Shown piece by piece: positions 8,065 through 14,295 of a stretch of 64,000 nt of DNA. The stretch lies in contig NZ_CP083590.1 of NCBI RefSeq assembly GCF_020099395.1, positions 4,960,001-5,024,000 on the forward strand, given 5' to 3'. The notes beneath the pieces are model-generated. The model did no database searches. It was given only the letters and a program-made list of their open reading frames with translations, and was not told the DNA's origin. The stretch comes from Streptomyces mobaraensis. GTDB lineage: Bacteria; Actinomycetota; Actinomycetes; Streptomycetales; Streptomycetaceae. The position numbers and the translations under genes were made by a program. How positions within the stretch are numbered: position 1 is the stretch's first letter; the number at the start of each line of letters is the position of its first letter.

Positions 8065-8856
8065 ATGACCAGCAGCGCTTCCCACAGCCCTTTCCGTTTC
8101 GACGACAAGATCGCCCTCATCACCGGCGGTGCCCGCGGCATGGGCCTCGCCGTCGCCAGCCGACTCCTGTCCGAGGGCGCTCAGGTGATCATCACCGGCC
8201 GTGACGGCGCGCGGCTCGACGCCGCGGTCGGCGAGCTCGGGGGTCCCGGGCGCGTCCACGCGGTACGGGGTGACGTGTCGCGCGTCGCCGACGCGGACGC
8301 GTTGGCCGATGCGATCCGTGAGCGGTACGGGCGGCTGGACGTGGTCTTCGCCAACGCGGGCGTCGCCTCGTTCGCCGCCCTGCCCGAGGTGAGCGAGGAG
8401 GAGTTCGACCGTGTCGTCGGCATCAATCTCAAGGGCGTCTACTTCACCGTGCAGCGGGTTCTGCCGCTGCTGGCCGACGGTGGCGCCGTCGTCATCAACG
8501 CGTCCTGGACCGCGCACCGCGGGCTGCCTTCCGCGTCCCTGTACTCCGCCACGAAGGCGGCTGTGCACAGCCTGACGCGGACGTTCGCGGCGGATCTCGC
8601 CGCGCGGCGTATTCGCGTGAACTCGGTGAGCCCCGGATACATCGAGACCGACATGTACCGGGCGGCTGTCTCCTCTGCCGAGGAGGCGGCGGTTGTCGAC
8701 CGGGTCGTCGCGGGGCGGGTCGGGGCTGCCGAGGATGTTGCCGACGCGGTTGCGTTCCTGGCGTCGGAGGAGGCTTCGTATGTGAACGGGCAGGATCTCG
8801 TGATCGACGGGGGGTTGGTGGCGGCTCAGGTGGGGGGTGGGCTGAGGGGGGAGTAG
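8065..8856 (+). CDS. Short-chain dehydrogenase/reductase (SDR)
   Basis: A 263-residue classical SDR. The cofactor motif is TGGARGMG (about residues 19-26), the NAG motif is FANAG, the catalytic serine lies in VINASW, and the Tyr-Lys pair in YSATK. The C-terminus ends in the usual ASYVNGQDLVIDGG. An Arg rather than an acidic residue follows the strand-2 position (ITGRDGARL), which is compatible with NADP(H); that is inference. The substrate cannot be predicted. It follows the MmyB-type regulator and is probably its target. The last residues (VGGGLRGE) are Gly-rich and run up to a long inverted repeat. Confidence 0.93.
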   Translation: MTSSASHSPFRFDDKIALITGGARGMGLAVASRLLSEGAQVIITGRDGARLDAAVGELGGPGRVHAVRGDVSRVADADALADAIRERYGRLDVVFANAGVASFAALPEVSEEEFDRVVGINLKGVYFTVQRVLPLLADGGAVVINASWTAHRGLPSASLYSATKAAVHSLTRTFAADLAARRIRVNSVSPGYIETDMYRAAVSSAEEAAVVDRVVAGRVGAAEDVADAVAFLASEEASYVNGQDLVIDGGLVAAQVGGGLRGE

Positions 8857-8889
8857 GGGGGTGCGCCTGCGGCGGGCTGTGCCCCTGGC

Positions 8890-9101
8890 CCGCCCCTTCG
8901 CCGATTCCCGGGGGCAAGCCCCCGGACCTCCGAAACCGCGCTGCGCGCGGTTGTCCTCAAACGCCGGACGGGCTGAAATGCGCGCCCGGGCGCACCACCC
9001 AGCCCGTTGGGGGTCCCCCCTCTGGGGGAGTTTGAGGACGAGCGGCGAAGCCGCGAAAGGGGGTCTGGGGCGCAGCCCCAGGAATCGGCGAAAGGGGCGG
9101 G
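8890..9101. terminator. Long imperfect inverted repeat between convergent genes
   Basis: The left end CCGCCCCTTCGCCGATTCC (from 8890) is matched by the inverse GGAATCGGCGAAAGGGGCGG (9081-9100). Further matching blocks lie inwards: cggGGGCaaGCCCccg against ctGGGGcgcaGCCCCag, then cctcaaacgccgg near 8955 against gagtttgagg near 9030. The whole can fold into a cruciform-like hairpin of about 210 bases between the stops of the SDR and MscS genes. I recognise the wording as a Streptomyces intergenic dispersed repeat type. Here it probably serves as a bidirectional terminator. Confidence 0.7.
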
Positions 9102-9109
9102 ACCGGGGC

Positions 9110-10171
9110 TCACTTCCCCAACGTCGCCCCCGGCGGTATCGGCGCCGTGGCCAGCGCCTGCGGCGACGTCGGATTGGCGAGCACGGACGGCGGCGCCACG
9201 ACGGCGGTGGGGTCGGCGGGATCCGTCTCCTCCGCCACCGCCGGCGGCGGCCCCATCCGGATCCCCGCCGCGTCCAGCGCCCGCTTGATCCGCCAGCGCA
9301 GCTCCCGCGCGACGGCCGCCGCCTCGCCCGGCGCGGCCTTCGCCTGGACCCGGACCACGACGGAGTCGAGGGAGACCGAGTCGAGTCCCATGACCTCGAC
9401 GGGCTCCCAGAGCTTCTCGTCCCAGGGGGCGGTCTTGGACATCTCCTCGCCGACCTCCCCTATCACCTGGCGGGCGCGGTCCAGGTCCTCGTCGTAACGC
9501 AGGGTGACGTCGACCTCGGCCATGGCCCAGCCCTGGCTCAGGTTGCCGATCCGCTTGACCTCGCCGTTGCGGACGTACCAGATGGCGCCGTTCGCGCCCC
9601 GGAGCTTGGTCACGCGCAGGCCGACCTCGACGACCGTGCCCGTCGCCACGCCCGCGTCGATCTCGTCGCCCACGCCGTACTGGTCCTCAAGGATCATGAA
9701 GACGCCGGACAGGAAGTCCGTGACCAGGTTGCGGGCGCCGAAACCGATGGCCACACCGGCCACACCCGCGCTCGCCAGCAGCGGCGCCAGATTGATCTTC
9801 AGGACCGACAGCACGGTCAGCGCCGCCGTTCCCATGATCAGGAACGAGGCGACGCTGCGCAGCACCGACCCGATGGCCTCGGAGCGCTGGCGGCGGCGCT
9901 CGGCGTTGACGAGGATGCCGCCCAGGGCGTTGTCCACGGCCTGGGCCGTGCGGTTCATCCGGGCTATGAGCTTGGTGATCCCCCGGCGGACGAGCGAGCG
10001 CAGCACGATCGCGATGGTGAGGATCAGGACGATGCGCAGACCGTTGCTGATCCAGACGGACCAGTTCGCCTCCAGCCAGCCGGCGGCGTCGTTGGCGGTC
10101 TTCTGTGCCTCGTCGAGGGACGAGGGACGGGGCGTCGAGTCAGCGGCGACGAGGGCAGCGGACCAGGACAC
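9110..10171 (-). CDS. MscS-family mechanosensitive ion channel
   Basis: A 353-residue inner-membrane channel that releases osmolytes on hypo-osmotic shock. Helix 1 is at about residues 40-62 (ISNGLRIVLILTIAIVLRSL), helix 2 at about 104-125 (LRSVASFLIMGTAALTVLSV), and the pore helix carries LLASAGVAGVAIGFGARNLVTDFLSG. The beta-domain signature EDQYGVGDEI and IWYVRNGEVKRIGNLSQGW follow. The C-terminus has a Pro/Ala-rich extension (about 40 residues) that looks disordered. It converges on the SDR gene across the long inverted repeat. ATG 10171 (MSWSAALVAADS) is the first sensible start. Confidence 0.95.
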   Translation of the reverse strand: MSWSAALVAADSTPRPSSLDEAQKTANDAAGWLEANWSVWISNGLRIVLILTIAIVLRSLVRRGITKLIARMNRTAQAVDNALGGILVNAERRRQRSEAIGSVLRSVASFLIMGTAALTVLSVLKINLAPLLASAGVAGVAIGFGARNLVTDFLSGVFMILEDQYGVGDEIDAGVATGTVVEVGLRVTKLRGANGAIWYVRNGEVKRIGNLSQGWAMAEVDVTLRYDEDLDRARQVIGEVGEEMSKTAPWDEKLWEPVEVMGLDSVSLDSVVVRVQAKAAPGEAAAVARELRWRIKRALDAAGIRMGPPPAVAEETDPADPTAVVAPPSVLANPTSPQALATAPIPPGATLGK

Positions 10172-10295
10172 AGCGGGAACCCTTCGTAATGGACATGCCC
10201 GGCGCCGAACATCGGCAGGGGCAGAATCACCACACTAACGGGGCAGAGCGGGTCTTCCGTTGTTGTGTTCGAGAAGGGACGGGTCCTGCGCGCAG

Positions 10296-10322
10296 TTGAC
10301 CGAGGTGTGTTCCAAAACACCT
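10296..10322. promoter_or_regulatory. -35-like hexamer with adjacent inverted repeat before the HNH gene
   Basis: TTGACC (10296-10301) is followed by AGGTGT (10303-10308), whose inverse ACACCT lies at 10317-10322. The repeat would sit in the promoter spacer, where a repressor could bind. No clear -10 hexamer follows at 17-18 bases, so the assignment is weak. It lies about 110 bases before the GTG start. Confidence 0.3.
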
Positions 10323-10429
10323 GTGACCCGTTACCCGCCGATGGTGGCGCACCGGCCAGGGGCCAGGGGACACTTGCAGGAGATCGTCCCGGCGCGAGCC
10401 ACGCGCCGCCGGCGTACAAGGAGGCACCC

Positions 10430-10966
10430 GTGCCGCATGTCCTGGTCCTCAACGCGTCGTACGAGCCGCTCGGCGTCGTACCGCTCCGCCGCGCGCTCAT
10501 ACTCGTCCTCAACGAGAAGGCCATCAGCCTCGAGGACACGGGCGCCTACCTGCACAGCGCCAGCTGCACCATCCCCGCACCCAGCGTCGTCAGGCTCAAG
10601 CGCTTCGTGCGGGTCCCCTTTCGGGGCCCCGTCCCGCTCACCCGCCGGGCCCTCTTCGCCCGTGACGGCGGGCGCTGCGCCTACTGCGGTGGCGTCGCAA
10701 CCAGCGTCGACCACGTCGTCCCGCGCAGCCGGGGCGGGCAGCACGCCTGGGAGAACGTGGTGGCCGCCTGCCGCCGCTGCAACCACGTCAAGGCCGACCG
10801 GCACGTCGCCGAGCTGGGCTGGCGGCTCCGGCACCAACCGGCCCCGCCGTCCGGCCTCGCCTGGCGGATCATCGGCACGGGGCATAGGGATCCGCGCTGG
10901 CTGCCTTACCTGGAGGCATACGGCGCGGAGGACGCGATGGCCCGGATCGACGGCATTTCCGCCTGA
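10430..10966 (+). CDS. HNH endonuclease-domain protein
   Basis: A 178-residue protein starting at GTG 10430, with AAGGAGG five bases upstream. The N-terminal half (VLVLNASYEPLGVVPLRRAL) is a domain found ahead of HNH modules in actinobacteria. The HNH motif reads CAYCGG, then SVDHVVPRSRGGQHAWENVVAACRRCNHVKADR: two Cys pairs bind zinc and DHVVPRSRGG with N-x8-N forms the beta-beta-alpha metal active site. Broadly conserved in Streptomyces as a housekeeping-looking single gene; the DNA target is unknown. A longer in-frame ATG at 10265 exists, but it would add a non-conserved tail and has no ribosome site. Confidence 0.9.
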   Translation: MPHVLVLNASYEPLGVVPLRRALILVLNEKAISLEDTGAYLHSASCTIPAPSVVRLKRFVRVPFRGPVPLTRRALFARDGGRCAYCGGVATSVDHVVPRSRGGQHAWENVVAACRRCNHVKADRHVAELGWRLRHQPAPPSGLAWRIIGTGHRDPRWLPYLEAYGAEDAMARIDGISA

Positions 10967-11056
10967 GAGGACCGGGCCTTTCTCGTACGGGCCTTTTCTC
11001 GGACGGGTCTTTCCCGTACCGGCCCCGGCCCGGCGCTTCGGCGTCCGGTCGGGGCG

Positions 11057-12121
11057 TCAGCCACGCCCGCTGCGGGGCTTCGGCGGGCGGGCGGGGGCCC
11101 TGGGGCGGTCGCGGACGACGGCGCGGAGTTCGTCGACCCGGCGGCGGACGGCGTCCTCGGCCTCGGGGGACGGGCCGGCGGCCGGTGCCGTCCCGTGGCA
11201 GACGCGGCACAGGCCGCCCGGCAGGGCCTCCGGCGGGCCGGGGACGTGGCAGTTCGTGCACTCCACGATCCGGCGGGGTGCGGGCTGCCGCTCCGGGCGG
11301 GGCGCGGCGCCCTCCGGGGGCATCCGGTCCGTCAGCCGCCTGCGGGCGAACGCACCCGGCGCGGCGACGACGTCCGGCAGCGCGTTGACCAGCGCGTGCC
11401 TGACCGCCGCCGGGCTCGCGCCGCGCGCCAGCCACTCCGCCGCCAGCGGTTCCAGGGCCGCGCACTCGCGGGCCGACAGGGCCATGCGGGGGTCGGCGTG
11501 GCCGACGGAGGCGAGGAGGTCGAGGGCGGGGGAGCGGCGGGAGGGGCGGGACGGGCGGGACGGGGGCGCCGGGGCCGCGTCGGGCGTGGCTTCGTCCGCC
11601 GTCGCCATCGCCGTGGCGACCGCCCCCGCCTCCGCGTCGGTCCCCGCCGCTGCCTTCGCCCCCGCGACCGCCCCCGCGAGCGTCCCCGCCTCCACGCGCG
11701 TGGCCTGCGGCACGTCGCCCCGCAGGAACGCCGACCACCAGGCGTCGTCCCGCGCCGTGCGGGAGAAGTACGTCCGCGAGACCCACTGCGTCCGCTCCGC
11801 ACTGACCCGTTCCCGGCAGACGCGCAGGTGGCCCGCCTCGGAGAGGACGCGCAGCGCCGTGCGGACGGCCTGCTGGCCGTAGGGGAGTTCCCTGGCGAGC
11901 GTCTTGTGGTCCATCGCCGCGCCGTCGGGGAGGCGGTCGAGGTGCGCGGCGATGTACGCCTCGCGGGCGGGGAGGTGCGCGAAGTCCCCTGCGGAGCGCG
12001 GTGCTTGATCGGGTGCCGATCGCTTGCCGTAGCCGGGACCGGCCATGGGCGGCTGCTGGGGCGCGGGGGGCTTGGGCGGCGCGTACGGGCGCGCGTCGGC
12101 GCTAGGATTGGCGACAGCCAT
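11057..12121 (-). CDS. Winged-helix DNA-binding protein with C-terminal Cys4 zinc ribbon
   Basis: A 354-residue protein of unknown role. After a Pro/Ala-rich head, a winged helix occupies about residues 35-110 (LPAREAYIAAHLDRLPDGA, then LPYGQQAVRTALRVLSEAGHLR). A middle Ala-rich linker follows, then a helical region (ALSARECAALEPLAAEWLARG). Near the C-terminus, CTNCHVPG and GLCRVCHG form a likely zinc ribbon. The start is uncertain: ATG 12121 (MAVANP) and ATG 12136 (MRVDP) are both possible and neither has a strong ribosome site. No known operon partner. It stands beside a gene-poor stretch with two tiny genes, suggesting accessory DNA. Confidence 0.75.
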   Translation of the reverse strand: MAVANPSADARPYAPPKPPAPQQPPMAGPGYGKRSAPDQAPRSAGDFAHLPAREAYIAAHLDRLPDGAAMDHKTLARELPYGQQAVRTALRVLSEAGHLRVCRERVSAERTQWVSRTYFSRTARDDAWWSAFLRGDVPQATRVEAGTLAGAVAGAKAAAGTDAEAGAVATAMATADEATPDAAPAPPSRPSRPSRRSPALDLLASVGHADPRMALSARECAALEPLAAEWLARGASPAAVRHALVNALPDVVAAPGAFARRRLTDRMPPEGAAPRPERQPAPRRIVECTNCHVPGPPEALPGGLCRVCHGTAPAAGPSPEAEDAVRRRVDELRAVVRDRPRAPARPPKPRSGRG

Positions 12122-12736
12122 GGGATCGACTCTCATTCGATCTGGATGGTCAGGCCCTCGCTCGGTGTTTGCGGCACCGGCGGGGGCCGTTTTGTTGTCT
12201 GCGGGGCACGGTACACGGTCGCGGCGCTGCGTCGCGACGCGGTCGCGGAAAGTGAACCGCGTGTGCGGGCGCGGAGGTTGGAAGGGTGGGTGGGTGGGAT
12301 GAAACCCACCCCCCATTCCTTGGAAAGAGGGCTCGGGTCCCGAGGTCCGAAGCTCGGGTCTTGGGCCTCGGGAGTGCGGTCCACGGATCGCCGCAGGTGG
12401 GCCGTGGCGGCGTGAGTTGGGAGCGGGCGGACGGGCCCGAGCTTCGAGCTTCGGGGGCGGTGACGCTCCGCTCGTCGCTCACGTAAATGTTCGCACTCGC
12501 CACGGAAGGGTGAATGTGCGGCTGTAGTCCCAACTGGCCTGGAACCTCCCACGGTTGGCGCTAGGCTCACCCACGTGACGTGCCATTCGTGAGCCTTCCT
12601 CCGGGTCGGCTCGCTCGCCGCGTTCGGGGCTCCATCCAGGGGTCTCGGGCGGGGTCGGCCCGCGTGCCGTTTCTGTCCGAGGTCCCCTCGTGGAGCCTCG
12701 CAGTCGGCGGGGTTCCGATCCGTGGAGAGGGACTAC
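12122..12736. other. Gene-poor stretch of 615 bases
   Basis: No convincing gene is seen on either strand. A possible -10 hexamer TAGGCT lies near 12560, ahead of the small gene at 12737, but no matching -35 is clear. A run of GGGTGGGTGGG (near 12290) and a GGGTCCCGAGGTCCGAAGCTCGG-like quasi-repeat near 12340 are local simple-sequence features. It probably holds the upstream regulatory DNA of both the winged-helix gene and the small gene. Confidence 0.4.
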
Positions 12737-12871
12737 ATGGCCCGTCATAGAAGGCTGAGGAGCTCGATCGACTGGCGTCGGGTGCGGCGTGGGGCGAAGG
12801 CGGTGACACCGTGGGTGGAACTGTTCGTCGCCGTGACCACACTGATCCTGATTGTGATCGGCAAGGGGTGA
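12737..12871 (+). CDS. Small single-pass membrane protein (44 aa)
   Basis: ATG 12737, preceded by GGAGAGGG with a 5-base gap, opens a 44-codon frame ending in TGA at 12869-12871. The first 23 residues are strongly basic (MARHRRLRSSIDWRRVRRGA). Residues 25-42 form one hydrophobic helix (PWVELFVAVTTLILIVIG). This basic head plus helix is typical of small inner-membrane proteins. Function unknown. Three hairpins follow the stop immediately, the middle one terminator-like. The good ribosome site and sensible topology are the only evidence that it is real. Confidence 0.5.
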   Translation: MARHRRLRSSIDWRRVRRGAKAVTPWVELFVAVTTLILIVIGKG

Positions 12872-12876
12872 TCGAC

Positions 12877-12899
12877 GGGGCCTACACCCAATAGGCCCC
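12877..12899. repeat. Hairpin copy 1 (GGGGCCTA...TAGGCCCC)
   Basis: GGGGCCTA (12877-12884) and TAGGCCCC (12892-12899) form an 8-base stem with a 7-base loop, five bases after the stop of the 44-codon gene. A near-identical copy lies 97 bases downstream at 12974-12996, including flanking GAC and GGCGA. Confidence 0.75.
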
Positions 12900-12920
12900 G
12901 GCGATCCATCCGTCAGCCCG

Positions 12921-12951
12921 TCCGTCACGGGGCACAGTCCCCCGTGGCGGA
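12921..12951 (+). terminator. Hairpin with T-rich tail after the small membrane gene
   Basis: TCCGTCACGGGG (12921-12932) pairs with CCCCGTGGCGGA (12940-12951), with one mismatch, and is followed by CTTTCTCTT. This is the best rho-independent-like terminator in the patch. It lies between two copies of the GGGGCCTA hairpin. Confidence 0.6.
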
Positions 12952-12973
12952 CTTTCTCTTGCGCCTGGCCGAC

Positions 12974-12996
12974 GGGGCCTACAGCCATTAGGCCCC
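12974..12996. repeat. Hairpin copy 2 (GGGGCCTA...TAGGCCCC)
   Basis: GGGGCCTA (12974-12981) and TAGGCCCC (12989-12996) repeat the hairpin at 12877 with three loop changes and the same flanks. The remaining DNA to 13263 shows no further gene. Confidence 0.75.
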
Positions 12997-13263
12997 GGCG
13001 ACCAACCTCCGAGCACTTCCACGATAGCGGCACCCGTCGCCCGCCGTCGCCCCATCGCGGACCCCGGCAGGGACGTCACGCTCCTGAGTGGCCCCGCTGC
13101 CCGCTGGATCGCCAGGCTGTTCGGAAATCCGCGTGTTGAAGTCCCCCTTTGGGTGCGCCCAACCGCGACGGGGGCGGAATTCGGCATCCGTTCACCGTGA
13201 TCGCGGACAGTCCTCGCCGTCAGGCAAGTTCGGGAGTACGCACTTAGGGGGAGGCTGTCGCAC

Positions 13264-13521
13264 ATGCCGGTGCCATCGGTCCAACTTGGGCGCATCATCG
13301 CGGACATGAACCAGAAAGCCGCGCAGCAGGAGAGGTTCCCCAGGACCATGTGCGAGGGGGTGCGGTGCACTCGCTGCATGGACCGCACCATGGTGCGCGA
13401 GATTCACATGGGCCACGACGGCACCATCTCGCGCTACGACGACTGGGTCTGCAACTGCGGCTACCGCCGCCCGAGCCGGGAGCAGGCGGGGCGGGTCGGC
13501 AGCGGGGCGCGGGTGGGGTGA
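13264..13521 (+). CDS. Small zinc-ribbon-like protein (85 aa)
   Basis: ATG 13264 follows AGGGGGAGG at nine bases. The 85-residue product has four cysteines arranged as CTRC (about 35-38) and CNC (about 63-65), with MVREIHMGHDGTISRYDDWVC between them, like a small zinc ribbon. Another Cys lies at about residue 30. The C-terminus is basic and Gly-rich. I recognise no named family. It converges with the PIN toxin gene, 27 bases away. The good ribosome site and the Cys pattern support it being real. Confidence 0.65.
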   Translation: MPVPSVQLGRIIADMNQKAAQQERFPRTMCEGVRCTRCMDRTMVREIHMGHDGTISRYDDWVCNCGYRRPSREQAGRVGSGARVG

Positions 13522-13548
13522 GGCGGCGGCAGTACGCGCGGCTGCCCC

Positions 13549-13971
13549 TTACGACGGGTGGAGGCGGAGTGCGTCCGTGTGCGCGGGGCGGACCACGGTG
13601 AAGTGCCGGCGGTCGAGCGTGGCGACGTTCGCCGTTTTGACGCGCTCGGCCACGGCGATCACGGAGGCGTCTGTTCCGCCCAGGGGAAGGTCCGCGTAGG
13701 CGCGGACGAGGTCGGCCATGCGCTCCAGGTCCTCCGGCATGAGGCCGGTGACCGTCCCGTACGCGCCCAGTGCCAGGTCGTCCAGGAAGACGGCCTCGGC
13801 TCTTGGGCCGCCGTAGCGTTCGATGAGGTAACAGGTCTCGGCGATCACTGTGGCCGGGACCAGCAGATCGCGTCGGGTGGGCAGGGAATCGAGCCAGTTC
13901 CGGCAGCGGTCGTGCGCGGCGTCGGAAGGGCTGGCGAGGGCCACCAAGGGGCCTGTGTCCACGACGATCAC
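13549..13971 (-). CDS. PIN-domain ribonuclease toxin (VapC-like)
   Basis: A 140-residue PIN protein. Acidic residues expected for metal binding are in MIVVDTGPLVAL (Asp5), VIAETCYLI (Glu about 45), GGTDASVIAVAE (Asp about 100) and VATLDRRHF (Asp about 118). PIN toxins of TA modules cut RNA, often tRNA or rRNA. The antitoxin gene lies 12 bases upstream on the same strand. The order antitoxin then toxin and the sizes fit a type II module. All catalytic positions look intact. Confidence 0.9.
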   Translation of the reverse strand: MIVVDTGPLVALASPSDAAHDRCRNWLDSLPTRRDLLVPATVIAETCYLIERYGGPRAEAVFLDDLALGAYGTVTGLMPEDLERMADLVRAYADLPLGGTDASVIAVAERVKTANVATLDRRHFTVVRPAHTDALRLHPS

Positions 13972-13983
13972 AGGCGGATTGTG

Positions 13984-14199
13984 TCAGTGCCCGAAGCCGT
14001 CCGAGAGATAATCGTCCACACGCGCCGAGAGGTCCGGCGGAGCGTCGGAGAGGATGCCGACGGAGCGTGGGTACGGCGGCTCCGTCGCTCCTCGTGCGGC
14101 GTCGCGCCGGGCATACGCGTGCAGTATGGCGGCGACCGCGGCCAGCTCGTCCGGATCGATGCGGTCGATCAAGTCGTGCAGCTCTTGCCGTGTCGTCAT
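13984..14199 (-). CDS. Antitoxin partner of the PIN toxin
   Basis: A 71-residue acidic protein (MTTRQELHDLIDRIDPDELA and following), with a helical N-terminus and a C-terminal tail ending in RVDDYLSDGFGH. The tail is likely the part that blocks the toxin. No classical ribbon-helix-helix is obvious. A -10-like TACCCT sits six bases before the ATG with no ribosome site, so the mRNA is probably leaderless. Assignment as antitoxin rests mainly on position and size. Confidence 0.75.
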   Translation of the reverse strand: MTTRQELHDLIDRIDPDELAAVAAILHAYARRDAARGATEPPYPRSVGILSDAPPDLSARVDDYLSDGFGH

Positions 14200-14205
14200 G
14201 GGTCC

Positions 14206-14257
14206 AGGGTAGGGCGCTCGTTTCTTTCGTGAGACGTTTCATTTCACGCGCGAAACG
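14206..14257 (-). promoter_or_regulatory. Promoter/operator of the PIN toxin-antitoxin module
   Basis: On the minus strand TACCCT (14206-14211) is a -10 placed to start transcription at the antitoxin ATG. Just upstream lie CGTTTC at 14219-14224 and again at 14235-14240, and the inverse GAAACG at 14252-14257. The second and third make an inverted repeat with an 11-base spacer. Such repeats over the promoter are usual for autoregulated TA modules. No good -35 is visible. Confidence 0.5.
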
Positions 14258-14295
14258 GTGCGTCCCGCGGGACCGGACGGCTCCGCGCCCGTGCC

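Noticed and set aside
12877..12996. The paired GGGGCCTA hairpins as IS or transposon ends
   Set aside because: Only 97 bases apart, each a complete hairpin, no transposase and no flanking target duplication seen.
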